Assembly (NCBI GenBank): GCA_020426505.1
Contig: JAGQPX010000027.1
Span: 1 to 64,000 of the forward strand
DNA: 64,000 nucleotides
Direction: 5' to 3'
Source of the DNA: Planctomycetaceae bacterium
GTDB taxonomy: Bacteria; Planctomycetota; Planctomycetia; Planctomycetales; Planctomycetaceae
Both the position numbers and the translations under genes were made by a program. The stretch's first letter is position 1, and every line of letters starts with the position of its first letter. The notes under the pieces are model-generated. The model did not search any database. It saw only the letters and a list, made by a program, of their open reading frames with translations, and was not told where the DNA came from. Of this stretch, positions 19,172 to 28,608 are shown one piece after another.

Positions 19172-19207
19172 AAGTCTTCGAACTCATCGGCACAAAGCGA
19201 GAACAGG

Positions 19208-19588
19208 ATGCCACGTATTCAGGGTGTTGATATCCCGAACGAGAAGGCGACGTATGTGTCCCTCCAGTATCTGCATGGAGTCGGAAGAACGACCGCCATC
19301 GAGACATGCCACACACTCAAACTCGATCCGCAAGCGAAGGCCAAGGATCTGAGTGATGATGACATTCAGAGAATCAACAACTATCTCGACAACGAGCACG
19401 TTGTCGAAGGTCGACTGCGTCGTCAGACGCAGACCAACATTCAGCGGTTGCGTGACATCCAGTGTTATCGCGGGATTCGACATCGTCGCGGCCTGCCGGT
19501 TCGCGGACAGCGTACTCGCACGAATGCCCGGACACGCAAGGGGGCTAAGAAGACTGTCGCTGGCAAGAAGGGCGTCAAGGATCGTTAA
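19208..19588 (+). CDS. rpsM: 30S ribosomal protein S13
   Basis: S13 forms intersubunit bridges in the 30S head. ATG 19208 gives MPRIQGVDIPNEKATYVSLQYLHGVGRTTA, the standard start, and 126 residues; the open frame upstream runs through the structured leader. Conserved GLPVRGQRTRTNARTRKG lies at the C-terminus. First gene after rpmJ in the alpha operon. Confidence 0.97.
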   Translation: MPRIQGVDIPNEKATYVSLQYLHGVGRTTAIETCHTLKLDPQAKAKDLSDDDIQRINNYLDNEHVVEGRLRRQTQTNIQRLRDIQCYRGIRHRRGLPVRGQRTRTNARTRKGAKKTVAGKKGVKDR

Positions 19589-19702
19589 GATCCCAATCCC
19601 GTCTCGCCGCGTCAGAAGTGAAGATCGCACAGCACGAAGGCTTGCAAGCCCGATTATCGAATCAGTCATCAACTCGGTTTTTAGACATTCAGGAATTCGA
19701 AC

Positions 19703-20083
19703 TTGGCGAAGCAAAAGAAAAAACGAGCACGTCGCAACGTGACGCGGGCGATCGCGCACATCAAGGCAACGTTCAACAACACAACTGTCACGATCACCGA
19801 CACCAATGGTGAAGTCCTCTGCTGGCAGACAGCCGGTACGTCGGGCTTCAAGGGTTCACGGAAGAGTACGCCATTCGCTGCCCAGAAAGCCGCGGAAACC
19901 TGTGCAGACCGGGCCAGGAAGTTCGGCGTCAAAGAGATGGAAGTCCGCGTCAAAGGACCGGGATCCGGTCGCGAAAGTGCCATCACAGGCCTTCAGACTG
20001 CCGGAATCACTATCCGTTCCATTGAGGACGTCACCCCGTTGCCTCACAACGGATGTCGCCCCAAGAAGAAACGCCGTGTCTGA
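19703..20083 (+). CDS. rpsK: 30S ribosomal protein S11
   Basis: S11 lines the 30S platform near the mRNA exit. The start is a TTG at 19703, 8 bases after AGGA, giving [33 protein letters not shown] and 126 residues. Also seen: [32 protein letters not shown], and the C-terminal [22 protein letters not shown] start in a highly expressed ribosomal gene is noteworthy. Confidence 0.97.
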   Translation: MAKQKKKRARRNVTRAIAHIKATFNNTTVTITDTNGEVLCWQTAGTSGFKGSRKSTPFAAQKAAETCADRARKFGVKEMEVRVKGPGSGRESAITGLQTAGITIRSIEDVTPLPHNGCRPKKKRRV

Positions 20084-20114
20084 CATTGCTGAGATGACAG
20101 GAAACATCAACGAT

Positions 20115-20135
20115 TTCCCGTGCGAGCAACGGGAA
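20115..20135 (+). promoter_or_regulatory. hairpin in the rpsK-rpoA spacer
   Basis: TTCCCGT (20115-20121) pairs with ACGGGAA (20129-20135) around a 7-base loop in the 124-base gap before rpoA. There is no T tract. In the usual gene order rpsD would lie here; it is absent. Confidence 0.35.
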
Positions 20136-20207
20136 GCATCAACGCCGGTCGGCGACCCAGTGCCCCGGTAAGAAAAGCAGTCTCTTTAGAAACTCAGGAG
20201 TCATTCA

Positions 20208-21221
20208 ATGCGAATTCGCTGGAGAGGTCTTGAACTTCCAAGTCGTGTCGCACCCGATCGGTCAGTGACCGGTGGTACCTATGGGTTGTTCGTTGCAGAG
20301 CCCTTCGAGCGGGGATTCGGCCATACCATCGCCAACAGTCTTCGACGGATCCTGCTTTCCAGCTTGGAAGGAAGTGCCGTCACTCGTGTCAAGATCCAGG
20401 GGATTCAGCACGAGTTCACGACGATCCCCGGAGTCGTGGAAGACGTTACGAACATTTGCCTGAATCTCAAATCGCTGGTCGTCAAGAATGCAAGCACGAC
20501 AACCAAGACACTCCGCATCGAGAAGCATTCGAAAGGGGTGGTGACCGGTGCTGATGTGATCACCGACGATCAGGTCGAGGTTGTGAACAAGGACCTGGTC
20601 ATCGCGACGATGACCGACGATGTGCCGCTCAACATGGAGTTGACCGTCGAGAATGGTCGCGGATATGTGCCCGCTACTGAGCACTACGACAAGATGCCCG
20701 AGCCGGGAGTCATTCCGCTCGACGCCGCGTTTTCGCCGGTCGAGCGAGTGCGGTACAAGGTTGAAGATACCCGCGTTGGCCAACGGACCAACTACGACAA
20801 GCTTTCGCTTGAAATCTGGACGAACGGGACGGTCACGCCGGAGATGGCATTGGTCGAATCGGCCAAGATTCTGCGCAAACACCTCAATCCGTTCATCACC
20901 TACAAGGAGCCGGGCCCAGAGTTGCCTCCGTCATCCGGCCTCAAAGGCATGCTCGAATCGACCGGATATTCACCGATCGACCTCGAGTTGGAGGAAAAGC
21001 TGAACCGCTCACTGGCCGAATTGAACCTCTCGGTCCGGGCGACAAACTGCCTGGAGTCAGAAGGCATCAACAGTGTTCGCGACCTTGTCCGTCGCGTCCC
21101 GGATGAGCTCCTGACAGTCCGCAACTTCGGTGAGACGACACTCACCGAAGTCGAGGAACGGCTAACCAGCCTGGGTCTCCGTCTTGGCATGAAAGTTCCG
21201 GACAAGAGCCCCATTTCCTGA
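20208..21221 (+). CDS. rpoA: DNA-directed RNA polymerase alpha subunit
   Basis: Alpha dimer nucleates core polymerase assembly; its C-terminal domain binds UP elements and activators. The product has 337 residues. The N-terminal domain shows [31 protein letters not shown] (about 28-58) and IHEF-type contacts; the C-terminal domain shows [48 protein letters not shown] (about 268-315). AGGAG lies 7 bases before the ATG. Confidence 0.98.
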   Translation: MRIRWRGLELPSRVAPDRSVTGGTYGLFVAEPFERGFGHTIANSLRRILLSSLEGSAVTRVKIQGIQHEFTTIPGVVEDVTNICLNLKSLVVKNASTTTKTLRIEKHSKGVVTGADVITDDQVEVVNKDLVIATMTDDVPLNMELTVENGRGYVPATEHYDKMPEPGVIPLDAAFSPVERVRYKVEDTRVGQRTNYDKLSLEIWTNGTVTPEMALVESAKILRKHLNPFITYKEPGPELPPSSGLKGMLESTGYSPIDLELEEKLNRSLAELNLSVRATNCLESEGINSVRDLVRRVPDELLTVRNFGETTLTEVEERLTSLGLRLGMKVPDKSPIS

Positions 21222-21303
21222 TTGTTGGTCGCACTAGTCGGCCAGTCATTGTCACCAAAGTGCAACACCAGCGACACGAACGTTTGAGACAGGTAGGAAA
21301 GTC

Positions 21304-21999
21304 ATGCGTCATCGAGTGAAGGGCCGCAAGCTCGGCCGGAATGCCTCTCATCGCCATGCGATGTATCGCAACATGGCGTCGAGTTTGATTCGCACGGTGA
21401 GAGTCGACGATAAAGACCCCGACCGCCCCAAAGTCGCTGGCCGAATCGTGACGACCGTGCCCAAGGCGAAAGAGTTGCGTCCCTACGTCGAGCGACTTGT
21501 CACAATGGCCCGCAAGGCAGCGGTGCATCAGGAGGCGGCCGAAGAGTTCGCCACCTCAGCTGAGCGGAATTCTACCGAGTGGAAGCAGTGGCGGACGTCA
21601 GATCGATGGCAGAAGTGGAATCAGGCAATCGCCCCTGCGGTGGCTCTCCGCAGGCGAGCGTTCGCCTTGCTGCGAGACAAGGAAGCACTCGATATCCTGT
21701 TCGATGAGTTGGCCGAGCGGTTCCAGGACCGCCCCGGTGGCTACACACGAGTCGTCCGGCTGGCGCAGCGTCGATTGGGCGATGCAGGCGAGCAGGCGTT
21801 GATCGAGTTCGTTGGCGAACGTGACCGGGTCCGCAGGAAACGTGAGGCACCCGTCGTTGTCGACAAAGCACCGGCGAACGAAGCGGAATCAAAACCGTCA
21901 AGCGAAGCACCAGCCGATGAAGAATCCGATACGCCCGTCGCTACGGCGGAAACGGACGAGAGTATCGGTGACGGCGCCGAGTCGGTAAAAGACAATTGA
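21304..21999 (+). CDS. rplQ: 50S ribosomal protein L17 with long C-terminal extension
   Basis: L17 sits near the tunnel exit. The first part is typical ([48 protein letters not shown]) and the core closes with [31 protein letters not shown] at about 140-170. At 231 residues it is nearly twice the usual 115-130. The surplus is an insert of about 35 residues around 80-112 (including [16 protein letters not shown]) and an acidic, Ala/Ser/Glu-rich tail of about 55 residues. Both look like lineage-specific additions. A strong terminator follows. Confidence 0.95.
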   Translation: MRHRVKGRKLGRNASHRHAMYRNMASSLIRTVRVDDKDPDRPKVAGRIVTTVPKAKELRPYVERLVTMARKAAVHQEAAEEFATSAERNSTEWKQWRTSDRWQKWNQAIAPAVALRRRAFALLRDKEALDILFDELAERFQDRPGGYTRVVRLAQRRLGDAGEQALIEFVGERDRVRRKREAPVVVDKAPANEAESKPSSEAPADEESDTPVATAETDESIGDGAESVKDN

Positions 22000-22010
22000 T
22001 ACTCCGGTCG

Positions 22011-22040
22011 GCCCGAGTCTGATTCAGACTCGGGCCTTTC
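22011..22040 (+). terminator. intrinsic terminator closing the ribosomal cluster
   Basis: GCCCGAGTCT (22011-22020) pairs perfectly with AGACTCGGGC (22026-22035) around a 5-base loop, followed by CTTTC. It begins 12 bases after the rplQ stop. The T run is short but the 10-bp GC-rich stem is strong. Confidence 0.8.
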
Positions 22041-22078
22041 GCATGAATCACGGCTGATTCTGCGCAAGGATCATATTC

Positions 22079-22711
22079 ATGATCGATGATCGAGAAAGGA
22101 AGCTCGTCATGCCGGATCACCAACCTACCAGACCGTTCGACTTCACGTACGCCATGCTGAGGCTGTGCGACGACGTGACATGTCGGCTTGATGAGTTCCT
22201 GCACATCGATATGTCACGCGTGCTGGTGACATTCGCACAGGCTCGCCGGAAGGTTCTGCACGGCCTGCAGGCCAAGCTTACTCCGATGCGATTCGAGGGA
22301 GGTGCACTCACCACTCTCCGGCATGGACGTACCTGGACAGTGCAACGGTTGTATCAGGACGACCGTGAGATGCTGTATATCCTCACGTTCTATCTGCCAC
22401 GGTTTCTGGATCAAACGTTCCAGGAAAAGATGATCACCGTGCTGCACGAGCTGTATCACATCAGCCCACGATTCGATGGCGACATCCGCCGGATGGAGGG
22501 GCGGTACCATGTACATTCACACAGCCAGCGCGAATACGACCGTCACATGGAAGTTCTCGTCAGCCAATATCTTCATTCCGGCCCACCCGAGGAATTGTAC
22601 GACTTTATGCGATCGAAGTTTCACACGCTCCATCGCCGTCACGGAGGCGTCGTGGGTCTGCAGGTGCCGATTCCCAAGCTGATCCCCCTCAACGACTCCC
22701 GATCCGCCTGA
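22079..22711 (+). CDS. putative zinc-metalloprotease-like protein (HExxH)
   Basis: A 210-residue protein with no signal peptide. At about residues 121-128 it reads VLHELYHISP, an HExxH zinc-site motif in a helix, followed by RFDGDIRRMEGRYHVHSHSQREYD, which offers further His and Glu residues as third ligand. This suggests a zincin-fold peptidase of the putative-metallopeptidase type. Two start codons, 22079 and 22109, each have AAGGA at 8-base spacing. It is a single gene between the rplQ terminator and the convergent sigma factor. The substrate is unknown and the peptidase call rests on the motif. Confidence 0.6.
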   Translation: MIDDRERKLVMPDHQPTRPFDFTYAMLRLCDDVTCRLDEFLHIDMSRVLVTFAQARRKVLHGLQAKLTPMRFEGGALTTLRHGRTWTVQRLYQDDREMLYILTFYLPRFLDQTFQEKMITVLHELYHISPRFDGDIRRMEGRYHVHSHSQREYDRHMEVLVSQYLHSGPPEELYDFMRSKFHTLHRRHGGVVGLQVPIPKLIPLNDSRSA

Positions 22712-22789
22712 TGACACGATTCAGCGTCACCCGGTCGACTTGTTCCGTTTGATTCGTCGCGGGGAACACCGCCATGCTCCCTGCTGCGG

Positions 22790-23383
22790 TCAGTTGTCCG
22801 ATTCAACCAGTTCGGCGTTGAGCGCCTCGCGAATATTGTCGAGCATACGCCGAATGCTGCGGTCGGACGTCTCAAGTGCCGTGGCAATCTCTTGTTGACT
22901 GTGACCTTCCAACCGTAACTGAAGGAGAACTGCGTGATCCGCCCCGAGTTTGGCACTCACTCGTTCGATCATCTCTGTAAAGATGAACGCCTCGACGGGT
23001 GAAGGAGTCTCTGTGAGCTTCACAAGGTGGAACTCGTCCGGAACGGAGTTATTGCCCCGGTCGATCTCCTGGGCAGCGTCACGTTTCGCAGCTGAGTGTT
23101 TGCGGACCTGACTGCGGAGCTTGTTCAGCGAGATTGTGACCAGCAACTTCCAGACGTCATCATCGTGGTCGAACTCGAACTGGCCATCCTGCACCCTGCG
23201 GAAGAACGAGCGGCAGGCAGACTGGAGCACATCGTCGGCGTCCGTTCGTGATCGGAGACGATCTGCAAGTTGAGTCGTCACGATGCCCGAAAGGCGTTCG
23301 ACATAGCGTTGGTACAGCTCATTCGCCGCCTGATGGTCCCCTTGCCGCCAGCGGTCGACGAGTTCGGTTGATGCTTGCTGCAT
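22790..23383 (-). CDS. ECF-like RNA polymerase sigma factor
   Basis: Sigma-70 family factor of extracytoplasmic-function size (197 residues from ATG 23383, preceded by GGGGAA). Sigma2 is seen as RWRQGDHQAANELYQRYVERL and SRTDADDVLQSACRSFFRRV; sigma4 as LRLEGHSQQEIATALETSDRSIRRMLDNIREAL, a helix-turn-helix. No anti-sigma factor is adjacent. It is the last gene of the minus-strand block with the DUF1501, ankyrin and DUF1549/1553 genes, a type of setting common in planctomycetes. Target promoters are unknown. Confidence 0.85.
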   Translation of the reverse strand: MQQASTELVDRWRQGDHQAANELYQRYVERLSGIVTTQLADRLRSRTDADDVLQSACRSFFRRVQDGQFEFDHDDDVWKLLVTISLNKLRSQVRKHSAAKRDAAQEIDRGNNSVPDEFHLVKLTETPSPVEAFIFTEMIERVSAKLGADHAVLLQLRLEGHSQQEIATALETSDRSIRRMLDNIREALNAELVESDN

Positions 23384-23478
23384 GTTCGGTTCCCCGGGCA
23401 GGCCCGCCATCACGAAAACGTCACAAAAACTGTGATCTTCTGCACCTTCCTCAGAATATCACAGATTCGGGCAAATGG

Positions 23479-24783
23479 TCAGCCGAACAGCTCAGGAATC
23501 GGCGTTCCGCCGTCGGTGAGGGGGACCGGGCGGTCGCCGGAGTAGAGCACTTCTGAGTGGTTGATGCCCAGAGTTGCAAAAATGGTCGCGAACAAATCGG
23601 GAACAGTCACGGATTGATCGACGACCGTCATGCCCAGTTCGTCAGTGGTGCCGATCGCTTGGCCGGTCCGCAGTCCCCCGCCTGCGAGGAGCACGCTGAA
23701 GGCCTTGCCATGATGACCGCGTCCGCCGCCCGCATCGAACTTGGCAGGTCGTCCAAATTCGGTCGAGATCACGATGAGCGTCTTGTCGAGCAGTCCCTTC
23801 GACTCAAGGTCGGTTAGCAAGGTCGAGAATGACTGATCGAGGCTTTGGATGAGCAGATGCTGCTTGGCGTGCCCTTCATTGTGCGTGTCCCAGCCGGTGC
23901 CGTTCTTGAAGTTCAGGTTGAACGACACCTCCACGAAACGACTGCCCCGCTCGATCAGCCGCCGCGCGAGCAGACACCGCTGCCCAAACTCGTCGCCGTA
24001 CGACTTTCTCAGGTCTGCCGGCTCGTGATCGAGATCGAACACGCTCATGAACTCCGGGCCCGCAAGCCGGAAACCGCGATCGGTCGCATTCACGTAGTCC
24101 TCAATGTTTTCATCTCCGGAGTGCTTTCTGACGTATTGGTCACGCATACGTTTGAGCAACCGCATGCGCCTCTGATGCCGTTCGTCATCGACGCGCATTG
24201 GACGCGTGAGCCCCTTGGGCCCACTCTGCGTTTCCGTCAGATAGACGTAGCCATGTTGGGCTCCCAGAAATCCCGGTTCGCGGGCGGGAGACGGGTTGCC
24301 GATGAGCACATACGATGGCACGAGTTCGTTCGCCGATTCCTTCAGAGCAGAAACGGCAGAGCCGAGGCTGGGATAGACGATCGTGCCGCTGGTCACACGT
24401 CCGGTGTGCATGCGATAGGCGGCAGCCGCATGCTCGTCGATGACATCGTGATTGACCGTGCGCACTGGAACGCAGCGGTCAAACAGGTCGGCTGTCCGTC
24501 GAAGATGCTCGCAGACCTGCACGCCGTTGATGGCTGTGTCGATGGCCGGATAGGCCGAACCGGGATCGTCCTTGCCATCCTTGGTCACCCGCTTGGGGTC
24601 CCACGTGTCGATCTGCGACGCGCCGCCGCCAAGCCAGATAAAGATGCAATGCTCGGCCTTGCCAACGTGCAACTGAGGAGGTTGCTCAGCGATGACCATT
24701 TGCCCCGAGAGGCAGCCAATCGTTGCTGCCGCCGTGGACTGGTGAAAACACCGTCGCGTGAATCGTGTCAGGTTTGAATTCAT
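23479..24783 (-). CDS. DUF1501 domain protein, Tat-like signal
   Basis: 434-residue member of the DUF1501 family, distantly related to sulfatase/alkaline-phosphatase folds and abundant in planctomycetes. The N-terminus has a twin-Arg stretch FTRRCFHQSTAAATIGCLSG, suggesting Tat export. Family blocks: CIFIWLGGGASQIDTWDPK (about 46-64), GWDTHNEGHAKQHLLIQSLDQSFSTLLTDL (about 303-332) and STEFGRPAKFDAGGGRGHHGKAFSVLLAGGGLRTGQAIG (about 346-385). DUF1501 and DUF1549/1553 proteins typically occur as pairs; here the partner is two genes upstream. The biochemical role is not established. Confidence 0.92.
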   Translation of the reverse strand: MNSNLTRFTRRCFHQSTAAATIGCLSGQMVIAEQPPQLHVGKAEHCIFIWLGGGASQIDTWDPKRVTKDGKDDPGSAYPAIDTAINGVQVCEHLRRTADLFDRCVPVRTVNHDVIDEHAAAAYRMHTGRVTSGTIVYPSLGSAVSALKESANELVPSYVLIGNPSPAREPGFLGAQHGYVYLTETQSGPKGLTRPMRVDDERHQRRMRLLKRMRDQYVRKHSGDENIEDYVNATDRGFRLAGPEFMSVFDLDHEPADLRKSYGDEFGQRCLLARRLIERGSRFVEVSFNLNFKNGTGWDTHNEGHAKQHLLIQSLDQSFSTLLTDLESKGLLDKTLIVISTEFGRPAKFDAGGGRGHHGKAFSVLLAGGGLRTGQAIGTTDELGMTVVDQSVTVPDLFATIFATLGINHSEVLYSGDRPVPLTDGGTPIPELFG

Positions 24784-24846
24784 CGAGTAGGTACGATCAG
24801 TCTCGAAGGCCTTGATGGAGTCTGGGTTGACGTGAAGGATGCCGTA

Positions 24847-25671
24847 TCACTCAGGAGCAGGAATCTCCTCAAACAGGGATTTCGACCGTTCGTCCCCCTG
24901 ATGCTGGTCAATGGGGAGCATTCCGTACTCATTCGCTGCGGTTCGAGATGCTCCCGCTTTCAGGAGATGCTCGATCTTGTCATGGGCATGAGATGAGACG
25001 GCATAATGGAGCGGTGTATTGCCGTCATGACCTCTTGCTTCCAAATCGGCGCCGGCATCGACAAGTGCCCTGACGATATCGACGGACGTGCTCTCGAACT
25101 GCGTCGCCAGGTGCAGGGGTGTCCAATTGTGCGAATCGCGTGATTCCAAGTCAGCTCCATGCGCGATCAGGTCTTCGACGACGACAAGCGAGTTTCCCCA
25201 AACGGCGTGGTGAAGTGGCGAGTATTTCTCATTCGTCGACTCTGTAATACTTGGATCCGCTCCAGCCTCAAGCAATTCGTGAATCATGGATTCATTTGCC
25301 CCGCACTTCGTTGGAAACGTTGCGGCAATCAGCGGGGTACGGCCGTCTGGACCGGGCAAATTGGCGTCCGCACCTGCGTCTAGAAGCGGCTTGACGGATT
25401 TGCCCTTCCCAAAGACTGCGGCGAGGAACAGCGGAGTCCTCCCTTGCTTGTCCAGAGCGTCGACGCGATGCCCCATCGTCATGAGTTTGGGGATGTCTTC
25501 CGGATAATGCATCGCCGCCGCATGCAATGAGTCTGCGGTGGGCTGCTCTGTCCACCACTTCGCAACAATCGTCACTCCAGCACCACAAACGATGAGCAAG
25601 AGCGTCACCAAGGCCAGCATCAAGGTGACTGGCGAACCCGTGCGGACTTCGGGTCTGGCTTTTTCGTTCAT
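24847..25671 (-). CDS. membrane-anchored ankyrin-repeat protein
   Basis: 274 residues. A single N-terminal hydrophobic segment (VTLMLALVTLLLIVCGAGVTIVA, about 15-37) is followed by at least five ankyrin repeats: TPLFLAAVFGKGKSVKPLLDAGADANLPG, TPLIAATFP..HELLEAGADPSI, SPLHHAVWGNSLVVVEDLIAHGADLES, TPLHLATQFESTSVDIVRALVDAGADLEA, TPLHYAVSSHAHDKIEHLLKAGA. It probably faces the periplasm or outer side as a protein-binding module. It is inserted between the DUF1549/1553 gene (9-base gap) and the DUF1501 gene, so co-transcription is likely. Confidence 0.88.
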   Translation of the reverse strand: MNEKARPEVRTGSPVTLMLALVTLLLIVCGAGVTIVAKWWTEQPTADSLHAAAMHYPEDIPKLMTMGHRVDALDKQGRTPLFLAAVFGKGKSVKPLLDAGADANLPGPDGRTPLIAATFPTKCGANESMIHELLEAGADPSITESTNEKYSPLHHAVWGNSLVVVEDLIAHGADLESRDSHNWTPLHLATQFESTSVDIVRALVDAGADLEARGHDGNTPLHYAVSSHAHDKIEHLLKAGASRTAANEYGMLPIDQHQGDERSKSLFEEIPAPE

Positions 25672-25680
25672 GGCCTGTTC

Positions 25681-28374
25681 CTACGGGAGAAACACGAATT
25701 CGGGCGAGTTGATCATGACCCACAGGATGTCCTCCACGCGGGTACGCCAGTCGGCGTCGAGGCGGACCGTGGGTGGGTCGCCTTGGAGGACTTCGCGTTG
25801 ACGGCGGATGGCTTCGTCGTCCGATTTGGGATCGAAGTGGTTGACCCAGGTAATCCCGGAGCGGTAGATCCGTCGTGGCGGGACAGACTCGGGACCGGCG
25901 ATGATGCGACTTGCATAGCCATTCTGCAGAAGCGTCGTGAATAGTTCCTGCTCCTCGGTTGTCGGTGGGCGAGTGAGGACGCGTTGGACCATTCGTCGCA
26001 CAAGTTCTTCGATCGGTTGCTCCTCCAGGCAGAGTTCGGTGATATCACAACGGTCGGAGAGATCGACGATGCGGTTGGCAGCCGTGCCATTCGCGAGGGC
26101 CATCGGCTGAAGGGGTGTCAGTGCATCTTCGCGGAGTGTGAGCGGCTCCTGACGTTGTTGCCGCCAGCCGTTCGCGGCGAGTAAGTCAATGAGGCTTTGA
26201 GCAGCGGGGAGATTGAGCGAAGGGCGGTCACGCTCGTTACTGACGGCGACCAGTTCCCATGCCCGACGCGGGATGCCGAAGTGACCGAACGTTGAGTTGC
26301 CCCGCTTGCCGTCACGGTCCATCGTCAGCTCTTCACAGTCCAGCGACTTGCCCACGGCAAGATGCAGCGAGTCGACGAGTTGCTCGGCAGACATCCGCCG
26401 CCGCACCGACTGAGCGAACAGGGAGGGGGAGACCTCCTCGTCACGGGAGTTGTCGAAGGTCCCGCGCTGATAGGTCTGGGAGTTGAGAATCAATCGCGAG
26501 ACGTGTTTGAGATCGTAGTCATGCGTGACGAACTCATGAGCCAGATCGTCCAGTAACTCCGGGTGCGAGCACTCTGCGTGCTCCCAGTCTTCGATCGGCT
26601 CGACCAGTCCACGTCCGACGTAACGTGCCCAAAGACGATTGACGGTCACTTGGGCGAATCGATCGTTTGCGGGTGAGGTAATCAACCAGGCCAGCTGTTC
26701 ACGCTTGTCACTCGCATTCTGCATGCGAGACGCAGTGGCGAGTGAGGCAAACAGATCGTGACTCGTGAAGGGATCGTCTGCCAACTCTTCGAAGGGCCAA
26801 GCAGGTGAGACACTCTCTCCCGGTTTGAGCGAGGCCTGCACGACCGCCTCAAAATCTTCATCAGTTGAACCCGGAACACTGCTCGATCCTGGGACCTTGA
26901 GCGGCTTGCGGGCGAGCATTGCAGCGAGGTTGAACAGGTCCTGTTGTTTGACGTCGTGATACGGGGCATCGTGACAGCGGGCACACTTCATCTCAACGCC
27001 GAGAAAGGCTGTGCCAAGGATGTGGGCCTTTGCGGCCATCGGGACGTCATTCTGACTCGCCACGCCGAAGCCGGCCGGCCCGCCACCGTAGGGGCTTCCC
27101 TGCATGAGAATCAACTCGGTCACAAGACGGTCGAACGGCTTATCGTCGAGAAAGGCCTCATGCAGAAACCAGCGAAACGGCCCGGTGTTGTTGAGTTCGG
27201 GCTTCGTCAGCCCCGGGTTCTCAGCCAGTACGTCCTGCCAATAACTGACCCAGTGATCGGCCCAGCCGGGCTCGTTGAGCAGTCGATCGATCGTCTGCTG
27301 CCGTCGCGTCTGCTCAGGCAGCTGCAAGAACGCAGTGATCTCATCCTCAGTGGGAATAACGCCTGTCGTATCGAGCGTGACTCGACGCAGGAACGCAAGG
27401 TCGTCGACAATCGGAGCGGGTGCGATGCCTTCCTCTTGCAGCCGTGAGAGGATGAAATGGTCAATCGGATTACCGATTGAGCCATCCGCTTCGACATCTG
27501 GCACGGCCACCGGATCGCCAGCGGACTCTCTCGCGAATTCGTGGCGGTCATTCCAGTAAGCGTTCTGTGATTGAGCGAGTTGCTGCCGTCGTGCTTGATT
27601 GACGGCTGTCAGATGCTCATGCTCCCAGTTGAGGAAGTCGAGCCAGCCGCCGTCGGTGAAGGGGAGGTGGCGCGCCGGCCCGACGATCTGGAACTCGCCT
27701 CCTTTGGGAGCGACTGCAACGACCATCTCGCCGTGATAGTCGCCTTGCTTCTTGTTGCCGAGCAGCCGGTACAACGTGACGACGTGTGTTGAGCCTTCCA
27801 GTTCGACCGAGACCCGTACGTCCTGATGTCCCTCTGCGACCGAGAGCATCTCGGGACCGCGATCGAGGCCTTCATAGTAGGCTTGATGTGCACTGCCGTT
27901 CAGGTTCATGAACTTCGTCTGCCCGACGATCTTGCCATCGACATGCAGCCGGGCGGCATCAAGAGATCGCAGGATGAACTCGTATTCGCCTGCGGGCAAC
28001 TCGATCTGACTGGTCAACTTCAACAGCGCGGGAACTTCCCGGTCGGCGATCAGTCCCTGAGCGTTGTAGTGGCGAGGAAGGTTCTTAATCGCAAAGAAGT
28101 CCGTCTCAAACAGCAATTCCGTCTGCCGCATGTCGAATTCCCACTTGCGCGGGACCGGGACCGCCTCCATGATCTCGACGCGAACGGAATCCGCCGGGAC
28201 ATCATCATCGGTGCGAGAGATATCCTCCTCAAACGGCCATGTTGCCTCGGATTGTTCGACCGGCTCCTCGGCAGTTTGCGAGTCACCTAAGCCAACTGCG
28301 GAGGTCGTGCCAACGAGCAGTATTGCTCCAAAATAGACGACCGTTTTTGTGAGATTTGCCACGTGCATCGCCAT
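25681..28374 (-). CDS. secreted DUF1549/DUF1553 protein with PA14-like domain
   Basis: 897 residues. A signal peptide (VVYFGAILLVGTTSAVG) is followed by a PA14-like beta region at about 80-230 (LPAGEYEFILRSLDAARLHVDGKIVGQ). DUF1549 begins near 305 (DHFILSRLQEEGIAP, RRVTLDTTGVIPTEDEI) and includes a CxxCH motif in KCARCHDAPYHD near 470. DUF1553 follows from about 545 (REQLAWLITSPANDRFAQVTVNRLWARYVGRGLVEPIEDW) to the C-terminus. These proteins are highly expanded in planctomycetes and pair with DUF1501 proteins. Whether the CxxCH binds haem is not known. First gene of the minus-strand block. Confidence 0.92.
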   Translation of the reverse strand: MAMHVANLTKTVVYFGAILLVGTTSAVGLGDSQTAEEPVEQSEATWPFEEDISRTDDDVPADSVRVEIMEAVPVPRKWEFDMRQTELLFETDFFAIKNLPRHYNAQGLIADREVPALLKLTSQIELPAGEYEFILRSLDAARLHVDGKIVGQTKFMNLNGSAHQAYYEGLDRGPEMLSVAEGHQDVRVSVELEGSTHVVTLYRLLGNKKQGDYHGEMVVAVAPKGGEFQIVGPARHLPFTDGGWLDFLNWEHEHLTAVNQARRQQLAQSQNAYWNDRHEFARESAGDPVAVPDVEADGSIGNPIDHFILSRLQEEGIAPAPIVDDLAFLRRVTLDTTGVIPTEDEITAFLQLPEQTRRQQTIDRLLNEPGWADHWVSYWQDVLAENPGLTKPELNNTGPFRWFLHEAFLDDKPFDRLVTELILMQGSPYGGGPAGFGVASQNDVPMAAKAHILGTAFLGVEMKCARCHDAPYHDVKQQDLFNLAAMLARKPLKVPGSSSVPGSTDEDFEAVVQASLKPGESVSPAWPFEELADDPFTSHDLFASLATASRMQNASDKREQLAWLITSPANDRFAQVTVNRLWARYVGRGLVEPIEDWEHAECSHPELLDDLAHEFVTHDYDLKHVSRLILNSQTYQRGTFDNSRDEEVSPSLFAQSVRRRMSAEQLVDSLHLAVGKSLDCEELTMDRDGKRGNSTFGHFGIPRRAWELVAVSNERDRPSLNLPAAQSLIDLLAANGWRQQRQEPLTLREDALTPLQPMALANGTAANRIVDLSDRCDITELCLEEQPIEELVRRMVQRVLTRPPTTEEQELFTTLLQNGYASRIIAGPESVPPRRIYRSGITWVNHFDPKSDDEAIRRQREVLQGDPPTVRLDADWRTRVEDILWVMINSPEFVFLP

Positions 28375-28608
28375 GCTGTTTTCGCCCGGACATCAAGCAG
28401 AATTCGACCATTTCTCAGGAATGTCCAGAGTACCACCTGCCACGGGCAGCAACAATGTCATGTATGCCTCAATGCCTGTTCATCGCCAAGCTGTCATCTC
28501 GGTCGTTGGTTCTTGATGGGAAGCTCGACCAGTGGGCGATAGACTCGAAGGTGTGTTCGCACCGTCGACGTGTCCCCTCCGTACTCCTACGGACCGGCTC
28601 CCCTCCTT

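Noticed and set aside
23845-24777. 310-codon open frame on + opposite the DUF1501 gene
   Set aside because: Antisense to a clear family member and lacking its own motifs.
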